The translations under genes were made by a program, and so were the position numbers. A stretch of DNA of 64,000 nt from JANSWP01 sp041941305. GTDB lineage: Bacteria; Bacteroidota; Bacteroidia; Chitinophagales; Saprospiraceae. The stretch spans positions 5,312 through 69,311 of the forward strand of contig JBGTQJ010000048.1 of NCBI GenBank assembly GCA_041941305.1, read 5' to 3'. The notes under the pieces were generated by a model. It had not been told where the DNA came from and made no database searches. It saw only the letters and a program-made list of their open reading frames with translations. Shown piece after piece: positions 43,583 through 53,577 of the stretch (within the stretch, counting starts at the first letter, position 1; the number at the start of each line of letters is the position of its first letter).

Positions 43583-45229
43583 CTATTGAATGTCTTTCAG
43601 GACCTTACCGTAAGCAGTGTCATCGTTAATCAATCTGACTGCTTCCTTAATCTCTGCATCATTTCTCAAACCAATCTCTATTTTGCCTTTTTCATAGTAG
43701 AATCTGCTGGCAATTTCTTTTTCGATAAGGTCAAGGATAGCTTCCTTGTTTTTATTCAGGTCATTCTTTTTGGCTTCAATGATTTTGTTTTCCAAAATCT
43801 GAATGTCCCTTTCTACGATGTAACCATCCTCTTTAGCCTGTTCTTTTAACTTCTTCAACAATTCCTCCTCTTTAGTATTGTAATCAAAATTGTGACTTTC
43901 AAGGTAACTCACAAAACCATCCCAATCTTTGAAATGAAATTCTTCTACACTAGGGATGGTTTCATTATCCAATACAAACTCAGTTACATAATTGAAGATC
44001 AAATGTTTTTCCTGCAAAGTCTTCAAGATATCAGATTCAGCATCTTCATCAATAATGATATCTGGGCTAACACCTCCTCCATCGAGAACCGGGCGACCGT
44101 TTTCTGTAGTGAACTTTGCACGTTTGGCATCTGGAATGTCTGCAGGTTCACCCTCGTGATATTCTACACTTTGAATACAGCGACCACTTGGAATGTAGTA
44201 TTTTGCAGTAGTCATTTTAACTTTAGAATTATAGCCAATGTCGCGTGTATTTTGAACCAATCCTTTGCCATAGGAGCGTTGACCTACCAAAATCCCTCTA
44301 TCAAAATCCTGAATCACTCCCGAAACAATCTCTGAAGCAGAAGCAGAACCACTGTCAATAAGTACGATTAATTTAATCTCCTCATCTGTTGCTTTATTAA
44401 GTGTTTTGAAACTTCTGTCCCAATCTTTTACTTTTCCTTTAGTGGTCACCACCAATGCTCCTTTGGGGATAAATACATTTGAAACGTTTACAGCTTCTGC
44501 AAGTAAACCACCACCATTTCCTCTCAAATCCAGAATGAACCCTTTCAAATCTTTATTTTCCTCCTTCAACTCTTTAAGGGCATTGGCTATATTTCTTCCA
44601 GCATCCCTTGTGAAAGTAGTCAAGGCAGCATATCCTATATCGTCAGAAACCATTCCCGAATAAGGTACATTGGGAACACTGACTTGATCTCTCACTAATT
44701 TGATTTTTAATTCTTTAGTTTCACCAGGGCGACGAATGGTCAATTCAACTTCGGTTCCGGGATAACCCTTTAATATTTCATTGACCTCTTCTGAAGATTT
44801 GCCAAAGGCTTTCTTCCCATCTACAGCAATCAACTGATCTCCGGCTTTCAACCCTGCTTTGAATGCAGGTGAGTTTTCATACGGTTGAGTAATGGTGATA
44901 TAATCGTCAATGACTTTGATTTGAGCACCAATACCATTGTATTTTCCTTCGGTGATATAGCGGAATCCTTCAATTTCGGATTCCGAAATGTAATTGGTGT
45001 AAGGATCCAAAGACTCAAGCATGGCATCAATACCAATGCGCATTAGTTTTCCTGGATCCAGCTCATCCACATAGGAGGTATTGATTTCTTTATAGAGGTT
45101 TGTGAAAATTTCGATGTTCTTCGCGATTTCGAAGTACTTACCGTGGTCGGTTGTAAATGTCGTGGCAATGCCCAAAAATAAGATTGTTACTAGTCCCAAT
45201 ACTTTTAGGGGGCGCTTTTTTATCCTCAT
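43583..45229 (-). CDS. S41-family C-terminal processing peptidase (CtpA/Prc-like)
   Basis: The 548-residue protein starts with a signal anchor (VLGLVTILFLGIATTF). A PDZ domain (~90-170, GIGAQIKVIDDYITITQPYENSPAFKAGLKAGD) follows, then the S41 protease domain. The catalytic Ser is in DSGSASASEIVSG (~296) and Lys in GQRSYGKGLVQ (~320). The C-terminal ~180 residues are charged and helical. It cleaves C-terminal peptides of periplasmic proteins. Length is normal. The upstream 288-bp spacer shows no other feature. Confidence 0.94.
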   Translation of the reverse strand: MRIKKRPLKVLGLVTILFLGIATTFTTDHGKYFEIAKNIEIFTNLYKEINTSYVDELDPGKLMRIGIDAMLESLDPYTNYISESEIEGFRYITEGKYNGIGAQIKVIDDYITITQPYENSPAFKAGLKAGDQLIAVDGKKAFGKSSEEVNEILKGYPGTEVELTIRRPGETKELKIKLVRDQVSVPNVPYSGMVSDDIGYAALTTFTRDAGRNIANALKELKEENKDLKGFILDLRGNGGGLLAEAVNVSNVFIPKGALVVTTKGKVKDWDRSFKTLNKATDEEIKLIVLIDSGSASASEIVSGVIQDFDRGILVGQRSYGKGLVQNTRDIGYNSKVKMTTAKYYIPSGRCIQSVEYHEGEPADIPDAKRAKFTTENGRPVLDGGGVSPDIIIDEDAESDILKTLQEKHLIFNYVTEFVLDNETIPSVEEFHFKDWDGFVSYLESHNFDYNTKEEELLKKLKEQAKEDGYIVERDIQILENKIIEAKKNDLNKNKEAILDLIEKEIASRFYYEKGKIEIGLRNDAEIKEAVRLINDDTAYGKVLKDIQ

Positions 45230-45517
45230 TTTATACTAGTTTTTGTGGTAGTGAATATGATGTAAAAATATCACAAAATTTATAATTTGTATAAAAATCT
45301 ATTTGTACTTTTCTGACTACCGTACTAATCTCTTTGCAAAAGCCTTTCCAAAACCTTTATTACAAAGAGTTTTTTCTCAAAAAAAATATTTCGGTTTTTG
45401 AAAATTTTCCCAAAAATAGAATCTCTTCACGCAATTTGCTTTATTTGAACGAGCTATGAGTTAAAATGTTGGTTAACGAAGCATTATCGAACGTTAATCT
45501 TAGAACAATAAAACAAG

Positions 45518-46282
45518 TCAAACACCTAAAAACTTCAACACCACTCGCAAAAACTCATCAGGTGCATCGGCATGTACCCAATGTCCGGCATTCTCAATAG
45601 TATGAATAGAAACGTTGGGAAATAAAGAACGGATAGTGTCACGGTGGCTATCCTCAATGTGGTGGGATTGAGCCCCTTTTATGAAAAGTGTAGTCCCTTC
45701 AAAGGTATCCAAATTTTTGATAGCCGCCAAAATATCGCCATAATGTTTGTGAATGACTGGCAAATTCATCTTCAGTCGAAACCCTCCTTCTTTTTTTCTG
45801 GTTAAATTTTTTAAAATAAAAAGTCGTTCTGCTGCTCCTGGAATCTTGTTTTTCAATAATTCCTCTGCTTCTTCCCGCCTTTTCAAAGCATCTAGATCAA
45901 GCTCAAAGAGGGCTTGAAAAATATGTTGATGCCTCTCCGAATATTGAACTGGAGCAATATCCGCAACAATTAATTTATCTACCATATCCGGATTGTCAAA
46001 CGCAAACTGCATGACCGTCTTACCACCCATTGAGTGCCCAATCAAATGACTTTTAAAAATCCAATTGGCTTCCATGAAATTTTTGAGGTCTTCTGCCATT
46101 GTTGGGTAATCAAATGGTTCTTTGTGAGGTGAGCGACCGTGATTTCGCTGGTCAACAATATAAACTGTATAGTTCGCTGACATTTTTTTGGCAATTGTTT
46201 GCCAATTATCTAAAGTACCAAATAAACCATGAAGAATAATTACTGGGTCTCCTTGCCCAAAAACTTTATAGTTTAGCTCCAT
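45518..46282 (-). CDS. Alpha/beta-fold hydrolase (YbfF-like esterase)
   Basis: The 254-residue cytoplasmic hydrolase has the oxyanion motif HGLFGTLDNW (~18-27), the nucleophile elbow GHSMGG (Ser84) and the C-terminal catalytic His in AGHWVHAD (~232). It matches the YbfF-type acyl-CoA/short-chain esterase family in length and motif order. The natural substrate is unknown. Divergent from the sterol desaturase-like gene, with the copy C repeat between them. Confidence 0.9.
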   Translation of the reverse strand: MELNYKVFGQGDPVIILHGLFGTLDNWQTIAKKMSANYTVYIVDQRNHGRSPHKEPFDYPTMAEDLKNFMEANWIFKSHLIGHSMGGKTVMQFAFDNPDMVDKLIVADIAPVQYSERHQHIFQALFELDLDALKRREEAEELLKNKIPGAAERLFILKNLTRKKEGGFRLKMNLPVIHKHYGDILAAIKNLDTFEGTTLFIKGAQSHHIEDSHRDTIRSLFPNVSIHTIENAGHWVHADAPDEFLRVVLKFLGV

Positions 46283-46359
46283 GCTGCAAAGATAAAATGT
46301 GTTTAATCAATGGAGGTATATGATTTCATTTAGTCAAATAATCACTAACAGCTGTATTC

Positions 46360-46466
46360 GTGTTTTTGTTGTGGAGGAACGGGTTGTCGGGTATGCGGGT
46401 TGTTGGTGAGACGAGTAAACGGGTACTTGCTTCCCCTTCTCCCCGTCAAACCGCATACCTACAAAC
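46360..46466 (+). repeat. Palindromic-core repeat, possible copy C
   Basis: It begins with the same GTGTTTTTGTTG (46360-46371) as copies A and B. A hairpin GTTGTCGGGTATGCGG-type arm (46384-46398) pairs with CCGCATACCTACAAA (46451-46465). The conserved outer flanks of A and B are not found, so relationship is weaker. Confidence 0.5.
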
Positions 46467-46528
46467 GAAATAGAAGGAATAAAAAACCAAATCATATCAG
46501 TCCTAAACAAAAGGTTGGCTTCAGTTTT

Positions 46529-46536
46529 TATCTTTG
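46529..46536 (+). promoter_or_regulatory. Candidate promoter of the sterol desaturase-like gene (TATCTTTG)
   Basis: TATCTTTGC fits TAnnTTTG 21 bp before the ATG at 46557, implying a very short leader. No -33 TTG at the right spacing. Confidence 0.4.
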
Positions 46537-46556
46537 CATAATCAAAATAATAATTT

Positions 46557-47825
46557 ATGGAAGCCTACGCCAATGCTTTGCTTATAGCGATACCCAGTTT
46601 TATCTTTTTGATCCTTATTGAAGCCTTGTATGATTGGTATAAGGGAACAAAAAAATTGAGGGCATTTGACACCATTTCAAGTTTGAGTTCCGGGGTGACG
46701 AATATTATTAAGGACTCCCTGGGATTGGTTATTGTATTTATTTCTTATCCTTTTTTGCATAAGCATTTGGCCTTGATAGAAATAGAAAATACATGGATGG
46801 TATATGTTATTGGTTTTATAGCCCTTGATTTTGCGGGCTATTGGAATCATCGCTTATCCCATAGCATCAATTATTTTTGGAATCGTCACAGAGTTCATCA
46901 CAGCAGTGAAGAATTTAATCTTCCTTGTGCTTTAAGGCAGTCTATTTCTACATTTTTGGGCGTATTTACAATCTTTCTGATCCCTGCAGCATTGCTTGGA
47001 GTACCGAATGAAGTAATTGTGGTGATTGCTCCGATTCATTTGTTTTTGCAGTTTTGGTATCACACCCAACATATTCCAAAACTAGGATTTTTGGAATACA
47101 TCATTATTACTCCCTCTCAGCACCGTGTTCATCATGCAATCAATAAGGAGTATTTGGATAAAAATCTAGGACAGATTTTTTCGATTTGGGATAGGATGTT
47201 TGGCACATTTCAGGAGGAATTGGATGAAGTACCACCAGTGTACGGAGTAACCACAGCTGCCAGGACATGGAATCCAATTTTAATTAATTTTCAACATTTA
47301 TGGCTATTGATTCAGGATGCCTGGCGTGCACAAAAATGGTCAGATAAACTAAAAGTATTTTACAAACCCATTGGATGGAGACCTAATGATGTGGCGGAAA
47401 AATACCCTGTCAGAAAAATTCAGGATGTCTATAATTTTAACAAATACGAAACGGAGGCTCCGACATCACTGATAGCCTGGTCGTGGTTTCAATATGCTTT
47501 TACCTTATTTCTTACCTTATATATGTTTTACAATATTAAAGCGATAGGGATGCCAGGCGTTTTCCTCTATTGCGCCATCATATTTGTGTGTATCTATGGC
47601 TATACCACCTTGATGGATAGGAAACCGTATGCTTTTTGGATAGAATTGGGGCGTGGTTTTTTGGGTTTGGCAGTAATCATTAATTCAGGAGATTGGTTTG
47701 GTATCAGTACTGCTATACCTTTCGGAACTGCATTGGTGGCTTTTTATTTTGTTTCCGCTCCAATTGCGGCATGGTTATTTAGCCCATCCAAAAATCAGGA
47801 ATTGACAGGAGAATTGGCTTCCTAA
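46557..47825 (+). CDS. Sterol desaturase/fatty acid hydroxylase-family protein
   Basis: The 422-residue integral membrane di-iron enzyme has the three His boxes of the superfamily: HRLSH (98-102), HRVHH (111-115) and a later HTQH plus QHRVHH pair (~167-193). Eight to nine TM segments are expected, with an extra C-terminal membrane block (~300-415) that resembles the long Bacteroidota/alkylglycerol-monooxygenase-like forms. It could hydroxylate lipids, sterols or ether lipids. A BASS-like transporter gene follows after 16 bp and is probably co-transcribed. Confidence 0.9.
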   Translation: MEAYANALLIAIPSFIFLILIEALYDWYKGTKKLRAFDTISSLSSGVTNIIKDSLGLVIVFISYPFLHKHLALIEIENTWMVYVIGFIALDFAGYWNHRLSHSINYFWNRHRVHHSSEEFNLPCALRQSISTFLGVFTIFLIPAALLGVPNEVIVVIAPIHLFLQFWYHTQHIPKLGFLEYIIITPSQHRVHHAINKEYLDKNLGQIFSIWDRMFGTFQEELDEVPPVYGVTTAARTWNPILINFQHLWLLIQDAWRAQKWSDKLKVFYKPIGWRPNDVAEKYPVRKIQDVYNFNKYETEAPTSLIAWSWFQYAFTLFLTLYMFYNIKAIGMPGVFLYCAIIFVCIYGYTTLMDRKPYAFWIELGRGFLGLAVIINSGDWFGISTAIPFGTALVAFYFVSAPIAAWLFSPSKNQELTGELAS

Positions 47826-47841
47826 GCGCTTACATTTGATA

Positions 47842-48765
47842 ATGAAATATCTCTACATTCTTTTGGCAATTTTGGGAGGAATACTATTCTATGAGGGAGA
47901 GGCATATACATTTCTGATTAAATACCTCTTGATTGGCATGCTTTTTTTCGCATTTCTAAATATTAGAATCAATAGACATATTTTGCGAAAAGAACACCTA
48001 TATATTATTGTCTTGAACCTTATTCTTCCCATCATAGTTTTCAGCTTAATTCAATTTTGGAATCATACAGTCGCCATTGCTGTAGGATTAATTGCGCTAG
48101 CTCCTACCGGTGCAGTGAGCACTGTTTGGGCAGCAATGTTTAAGAAAAAAATTGAATTTGTGACCGCTTCGGTTTTTCTGACCAGTCTCCTAATTGCTTT
48201 TGTAACCCCAATCGTTTTGAGCTTTTTTACTCGATCCGGACATGAGGTTTCTGTTACTGAAATCTTGCTGCCTGTTATGACCGTTTTGATAGGACCACTA
48301 TTAATTAGTCAGGTAATTAAACGGTTTTTGCCAAGACTTGCTTCTGGAATAAATAAAAGAAAGGGCATCGTTTTCTACTTTTTCATAGCAGCTGCATACC
48401 TGGCTTCTGCAAAAGCTTCACATTTCATTCGGGAAGATCAAGAAACCGATTTGGCTATTATTTTAACCATCGCCACCGCTGTAGCAGTGCTTTGTGCATT
48501 ACAATATTTTCTAGGAGAATGGGTAGGTAGAAAATACGATTCAATTGAAGTTGGTTTAGGTTTAGGAAGAAAAAACACCGTTTTTTCGCTGTGGCTGGGA
48601 CTTACCTTTATCAACCCAGTAGCTGCCTTGGGTCCAATTTTCTATATATTATTTCAAAATATTTACAACTCCATTCAGATGTATTATTTTGAGAGAAAAG
48701 GGAATGTAAGGGGAATCTATCATTTTTTATCCAATTCAAACAAGGCATATTGTTCTATGACTTGA
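47842..48765 (+). CDS. Bile acid:sodium symporter (BASS)-like transporter
   Basis: From ATG 47842 (MKYLYILLAILGG) the protein is 307 residues with about nine TM helices. The segments LIALAPTGAVSTVWAAMF and LGLGRKNTVFSLWLGLTFINPVAALGPIFYIL resemble the two crossing-helix regions of the BASS/Na+-dependent carrier fold. The substrate is unknown. It overlaps the end of the convergent glucosaminidase gene by 46 bp. Confidence 0.75.
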   Translation: MKYLYILLAILGGILFYEGEAYTFLIKYLLIGMLFFAFLNIRINRHILRKEHLYIIVLNLILPIIVFSLIQFWNHTVAIAVGLIALAPTGAVSTVWAAMFKKKIEFVTASVFLTSLLIAFVTPIVLSFFTRSGHEVSVTEILLPVMTVLIGPLLISQVIKRFLPRLASGINKRKGIVFYFFIAAAYLASAKASHFIREDQETDLAIILTIATAVAVLCALQYFLGEWVGRKYDSIEVGLGLGRKNTVFSLWLGLTFINPVAALGPIFYILFQNIYNSIQMYYFERKGNVRGIYHFLSNSNKAYCSMT

Positions 48766-49457
48766 ACTAAATTTTGCGCCAAGCCTTCTGAATTGGCGTA
48801 TCCAGCATTCTCCAAACCTTCTGCCCATGATTTATAATCAGTGTGACTTAACTGCCTAAGTGATTTAAATTTCCCACTCGTAATATAAATACTGTGATCC
48901 CTAAAGCTGCTCCAGGCATTTTCGTAATGGCGATAGCACCCATTGGAATAATTTCCTTTTTCTCCCCTCCAATTGGATTCGCAGGGTATCGCAAATTGGT
49001 TGTTTCCTTTTTTCGCCATATCCCGTTTCCCTGAGGCACTTTGAAGGAGTGCATTTGCCAAAATGATCGAAGACGGAATGCCAAATTTCTTACGTTCGCT
49101 GACAGCCACCTGTGAAAACCGTTTGAGGTATTTGATTTTACAATCTTGATCAACCCTGGAAAGGTCCGCTAATAAATTAATGGTTTTTGGTGAACTACTA
49201 AAAGGCGAAAGATCGAATCTATCGATTGAACCAGAACTATTATCTGCGATAGAGGTTGCTGGTTTCAATTCAGTATATTTTTCCCGTTCCTTTTTTATTG
49301 GGTTGTAATTTGGTGGCATTTGTTGAGGAATTTCTTCTTTGGTTTGAGTGGGAGCATTCAAATTAATTTCAAAACTGAGATCTTTTTGAAAAAAAATGTA
49401 AAGAAGGAATGCCAAGATGCCTAGTTTGTACCAGTTTTTTAAAACAAATTTTTTCAT
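48720..49457 (-). CDS. Glucosaminidase (peptidoglycan hydrolase) domain protein
   Basis: The start is set at 49457 (MKKFVLKNWYKLGILAFLLYIFFQ), giving 245 residues with a single N-terminal TM anchor. The upstream frame to 49580 lacks signal character. After a linker the GH73-like domain covers ~105-245: KFGIPSSIILANALLQSASGKRDMAKKGNNQF, then AWSSFRDHSIYI and YANSEGLAQNLVQVIEQYALFELD. Family members cut the glycan strand of peptidoglycan. It is probably periplasmic, inner-membrane anchored. Confidence 0.85.
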   Translation of the reverse strand: MKKFVLKNWYKLGILAFLLYIFFQKDLSFEINLNAPTQTKEEIPQQMPPNYNPIKKEREKYTELKPATSIADNSSGSIDRFDLSPFSSSPKTINLLADLSRVDQDCKIKYLKRFSQVAVSERKKFGIPSSIILANALLQSASGKRDMAKKGNNQFAIPCESNWRGEKGNYSNGCYRHYENAWSSFRDHSIYITSGKFKSLRQLSHTDYKSWAEGLENAGYANSEGLAQNLVQVIEQYALFELDKK

Positions 49458-49629
49458 TTTTATTTTTGTATTTTGCTGTTGCCTACAAAATTTGATAGTT
49501 TTTATTTCACACAAGGACAAAATTAAAACAAAAAGTTTTAAAAAACAAATTGTTTTGAATCCGAAAGAGAATAAATTCAAGACAGCAAAAATTCTTTTAT
49601 TTTTTTATCAAAATCCCTTTCTCAAATCC

Positions 49630-49637
49630 TACCTTTG
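49630..49637 (+). promoter_or_regulatory. Candidate carB promoter (-7 box TACCTTTG)
   Basis: TACCTTTGC fits the TAnnTTTG consensus 78 bp before the carB ATG. No TTG at -33 was found. Confidence 0.4.
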
Positions 49638-49714
49638 CGCGCAATTTGGCAAAAGGGTTCATCCTATACTATGTGAGCCACCAACTATGACATAACCAAC
49701 CAAATTGCAGTTTC

Positions 49715-52534
49715 ATGCCGAAAGACACTTCTATTAAATCCGTCCTCATTATTGGTAGTGGCCCCATTATTATTGGTCAAGCTTGTGAATTTGATTACTC
49801 TGGTACTCAAGCTTCTCGTTCGCTTCGAGAAGAAGGTATCAAAGTGACGCTTATCAATTCCAATCCGGCGACCATTATGACCGACCCTGTAACAGCAGAC
49901 AAGATTTATCTTCTGCCATTGACGGTCGAAAGTATTGAACAAATCCTTCAGGAAGATTCTGAGATTGATGCCGTTTTGCCAACCATGGGCGGTCAAACTG
50001 CCTTAAACCTGGCAATTGAAGCAGGTGAATTAGGCGTTTGGGAGAAATACAATATTCGATTGATTGGTGTGGATTTGGATGCGATTGAATTGACTGAAAA
50101 TCGAGAAGCTTTCAGAAAATTAATGGTTGAAAAAGGGCTGAGCGTTGCTCCTTCCAAAATCGCCAATTCCTTTTTAGAAGGAAAGGAAGCTGCTCAGGAA
50201 ATCGGATTTCCTCTTGTGATTCGACCTTCCTATACACTCGGAGGAACAGGTGGATCTTTTGTCCATACCAAAGAGGAATTTGACGATAGGTTGCGGCGAG
50301 GATTGGACATGTCTCCTACTCATGAGGTTTTGGTGGAGAAAGCAGTTTTGGGTTGGAAAGAATTTGAGCTGGAGCTGTTGCGAGATTCAAATGACAATGT
50401 AGTCATTATTTGTGTTGTCGAAAACCTGGATCCAATGGGGATTCATACTGGGGATTCGATTACCGTAGCCCCTGCCATGACGCTTTCTGATACAGCGTAT
50501 CAACAAATGCGAAATGAAGCGATTTTAGCAATGCGGTCTCTCGGTAATTTTGCTGGTGGTTGTAATATCCAATTTTCGCAAGACCCTGTAACTGAGAAAT
50601 TGATCGTCATTGAAATCAATCCTCGTGTTTCTCGTTCTTCTGCATTGGCAAGTAAGGCAACTGGGTATCCAATTGCGAAAATTGCTGCCAAGCTAGCCAT
50701 TGGATATACTTTGGATGAGCTCAAAAATCAAATTACAAAAACGACTTCCGCATATTTCGAGCCTACTTTAGATTATGTTATAGTAAAAATGCCTAGATGG
50801 AATTTTTCTAAATTTCCAGGAGCTGATGTTCAATTGGGACTTCAAATGAAATCCGTTGGTGAGGCAATGGCAATTGGAAGAAATTTTTTGGAAGCACTTC
50901 AGAAAGCCTGTCAATCGCTTGAAAATGGTCGCCAGGGTTTAGGCGCTGATATGAAAGAATGGATTCGAACCGAGGATATTTTGAATAGACTAGAACACGC
51001 TAGCGATGACCGAATTTTTAGAGTAAAAGACGCACTTCGTTTGGGGGTACCTGAAAAAACAGTTCACAAATTGACTGGTATTGACCCCTGGTTTATCAAA
51101 CAGATTAAACGCCTGGTGAAGTATGAAGAGCAATTGATGAAATTCAATGTTGCAGATGATATTTCGGAAGACTTCATGCGGGAATTGAAAGAAGTTGGGT
51201 ATTCAGATGCCCAGATCGCCTGGTTATTGAGAGTTTCAGAAGATGAAGTTAGAGCCCATCGCAAAAAACTGAATGTTAGACGTACCTACAAAATGGTAGA
51301 TACCTGCGCAGCGGAATTTGAAGCACAAACACCTTATTTCTATTCCACTTTTGATAAAGAAAATGAAAGTATTTCTACAGATAATAAGAAAATCATCGTA
51401 CTGGGTTCAGGACCGAATAGAATTGGTCAAGGTATTGAGTTTGATTATTGTTGTGTACATGGTTTGATGGCAATTAAAGAGGTAGGTTATGAAGCGATAA
51501 TGGTCAATTGCAATCCAGAAACAGTTTCCACAGACTTCGATATGGCAGACAAGCTCTATTTCGAACCTGTTTTCTGGGAGCACCTTGAAGAAATTATTGA
51601 ATTCGAAAAACCCGAGGGAATCATCGTTCAATTGGGAGGACAAACTGCACTCAAACTTGCGGAAACTTTCCATAAAAAAGGAATCAAAATTATTGGAACC
51701 TGTTTCGAAAGTCTTGATTTAGCAGAAGATAGAGGACGATTCTCAGATTTGTTAAAAGAACTCGATATTCCTTATCCAAAATACGGTACGGCAGAGGATG
51801 CAGACGAAGCGCTCAGAGTAGCAAATGAGGTAACCTATCCCGTGCTTGTTCGACCTTCCTATGTACTTGGAGGTCAACGCATGAGAATAGTGATAAATGA
51901 TGAAGAATTAGAGCGCCATGTATTGAGTATTTTCAAGCATATGCCTAACAACAAGGTCTTGGTCGACCAATTCCTTGATAGGGCAAAAGAAGCGGAGATT
52001 GACGCGATATGTGACGGAGAGGACGTACATATTATGGGTATTATGGAGCACATTGAACCTGCAGGTATTCACTCTGGAGACAGCTCAGCGGTATTACCTA
52101 CCTACAGTCTTTCTGTAGAAGCGGTCAATACAATGGTGGAATATACCAAACGACTTGCCAAAGCCTTAGATATCAAAGGCTTAATCAATATTCAGTTTGC
52201 TATCAAAGATGATAAGGTTTACGTAATTGAGGCCAATCCAAGAGCTTCTCGCACCACACCATTTATTGCCAAAGCATACCAGGTTCCTTTTTTAAAAATT
52301 GCCACGAAGGTGATGATGGGTACCCACAAGTTGAAGGATTTTAATATAAAACCTCAACCCCAGGGATATGCCATTAAAGTCCCTGTTTTCAGTTTCAATA
52401 AATTCCCAAATGTGGATAAACAATTGGGTCCAGAAATGAAATCTACTGGCGAGGCAATTCGATTTATTAAGGATTTGACTGACCCATTTTTTAGAGAATT
52501 GGATAGAAATCGAAGTATGTATTTGACGAGGTAA
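49715..52534 (+). CDS. carB: Carbamoyl-phosphate synthase large subunit (no MGS domain)
   Basis: The 939-residue protein holds the two ATP-grasp synthetase halves (GSGPIIIGQACEFDYSGTQA near the N-terminus; GSGPNRIGQGIEFDYCCVH near 567; PSYVLGGQRMRIV near 715). It makes carbamoyl phosphate for pyrimidine and arginine synthesis with the small subunit CarA, which is not in the window. The protein ends RELDRNRSMYLTR, about 130 residues shorter than E. coli CarB. The C-terminal MGS-like regulatory domain for UMP/ornithine is absent, as is known for Bacteroidota homologs. A candidate promoter lies 78 bp upstream. Confidence 0.97.
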   Translation: MPKDTSIKSVLIIGSGPIIIGQACEFDYSGTQASRSLREEGIKVTLINSNPATIMTDPVTADKIYLLPLTVESIEQILQEDSEIDAVLPTMGGQTALNLAIEAGELGVWEKYNIRLIGVDLDAIELTENREAFRKLMVEKGLSVAPSKIANSFLEGKEAAQEIGFPLVIRPSYTLGGTGGSFVHTKEEFDDRLRRGLDMSPTHEVLVEKAVLGWKEFELELLRDSNDNVVIICVVENLDPMGIHTGDSITVAPAMTLSDTAYQQMRNEAILAMRSLGNFAGGCNIQFSQDPVTEKLIVIEINPRVSRSSALASKATGYPIAKIAAKLAIGYTLDELKNQITKTTSAYFEPTLDYVIVKMPRWNFSKFPGADVQLGLQMKSVGEAMAIGRNFLEALQKACQSLENGRQGLGADMKEWIRTEDILNRLEHASDDRIFRVKDALRLGVPEKTVHKLTGIDPWFIKQIKRLVKYEEQLMKFNVADDISEDFMRELKEVGYSDAQIAWLLRVSEDEVRAHRKKLNVRRTYKMVDTCAAEFEAQTPYFYSTFDKENESISTDNKKIIVLGSGPNRIGQGIEFDYCCVHGLMAIKEVGYEAIMVNCNPETVSTDFDMADKLYFEPVFWEHLEEIIEFEKPEGIIVQLGGQTALKLAETFHKKGIKIIGTCFESLDLAEDRGRFSDLLKELDIPYPKYGTAEDADEALRVANEVTYPVLVRPSYVLGGQRMRIVINDEELERHVLSIFKHMPNNKVLVDQFLDRAKEAEIDAICDGEDVHIMGIMEHIEPAGIHSGDSSAVLPTYSLSVEAVNTMVEYTKRLAKALDIKGLINIQFAIKDDKVYVIEANPRASRTTPFIAKAYQVPFLKIATKVMMGTHKLKDFNIKPQPQGYAIKVPVFSFNKFPNVDKQLGPEMKSTGEAIRFIKDLTDPFFRELDRNRSMYLTR

Positions 52535-52548
52535 TATTATTTTTACCT

Positions 52549-53577
52549 ATGCCTAAAAACAAACTCATCTTCATCACTGGTTCTACGGGATTACTGGGAT
52601 CCTATCTTCTTCGAAGGCTGCTCAAAGAAGGTTATACGAATATCCGTGCCCTGAAAAGAGATACAAGCTCAATGGATTTAGTTGCCCCGTTTCAGGACAA
52701 AGTGGAATGGGTCGAAGGCGATATTCGGGATATTTTTGTTTTGGAGGAAGCGATGAAAGAAGTGGACCAGGTCTTTCATTGTGCCGCAATCGTATCCACA
52801 AATCCCCGCAACTTCAAAGAGATGATGGAAGTGAACAAGGAAGGCACCGCAACTGTAGTGAATGCTGCATTAAAAGAGGGGATAGGAAAATTGGTCCATG
52901 TAAGTTCTATTGCTGCGATTGGGCGGCGAAAGAAATTAAAAGTTATCAATGAAAACACAAAGTGGCAGCGTAGTTCCTGGAATAGCCAATATGCCATCAG
53001 CAAATATCAATCGGAGATGGAAGTTTGGCGGGGGTCAGCAGAGGGCTTGAATGTAGCTGTTGTAAACCCTTCTGTGATTATTGGAAGTGGGAAATGGAAT
53101 TACAGTATTGCACCAATTATGAAACGAATTTGGAGCGGGTTCAAATATTTTCCAGTTGGTGGAACCGGTTTTGTTGATGTGCGCGATGTGGCAAAATTTA
53201 TGGTGCAATTGATGAATAGTGAAATCACCAATGAACGATACATATTAAATGCCGCGAATCTTTCCTATCAGGATTTTTTTGAATCAATAGCCAAAGCTTT
53301 AAATAAAAAGGCGCCAAGCGTGAAAGTTGGAAAAGCATTGAAAGAGCTTAGCTGGATGGCAGATTGGGTAAGATCCAAATTAACGGGCAGTCCACAGCTA
53401 ATTACCAAAGCCTCTGCGAATCATACCGCCAGGACTTTTGTTTATGAAAATCAAAAATCCTTGCAAACTTTCGATTTCCAATATCTCCCAATTGAAAAAA
53501 CAATTGCCGAAATGGCAAAACAATTTGAAGCGGCTTCTAAACAGGACTGGAAACCGAATCTCCTACCTTTGATTTGA
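52549..53577 (+). CDS. NAD-dependent epimerase/dehydratase (extended SDR)
   Basis: The 342-residue protein has the Rossmann glycine motif ITGSTGLLGSYLLRRL (~8-23), DQVFHCAAIVS (~72-82), and the catalytic YxxxK within SQYAISKYQSE (~145-150). It belongs to the dihydroflavonol-4-reductase-like/NAD-epimerase group. The substrate is unknown. It follows carB after 14 bp and may share its transcript; the 3' ends with the convergent aminotransferase overlap by 41 bp. Confidence 0.92.
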   Translation: MPKNKLIFITGSTGLLGSYLLRRLLKEGYTNIRALKRDTSSMDLVAPFQDKVEWVEGDIRDIFVLEEAMKEVDQVFHCAAIVSTNPRNFKEMMEVNKEGTATVVNAALKEGIGKLVHVSSIAAIGRRKKLKVINENTKWQRSSWNSQYAISKYQSEMEVWRGSAEGLNVAVVNPSVIIGSGKWNYSIAPIMKRIWSGFKYFPVGGTGFVDVRDVAKFMVQLMNSEITNERYILNAANLSYQDFFESIAKALNKKAPSVKVGKALKELSWMADWVRSKLTGSPQLITKASANHTARTFVYENQKSLQTFDFQYLPIEKTIAEMAKQFEAASKQDWKPNLLPLI

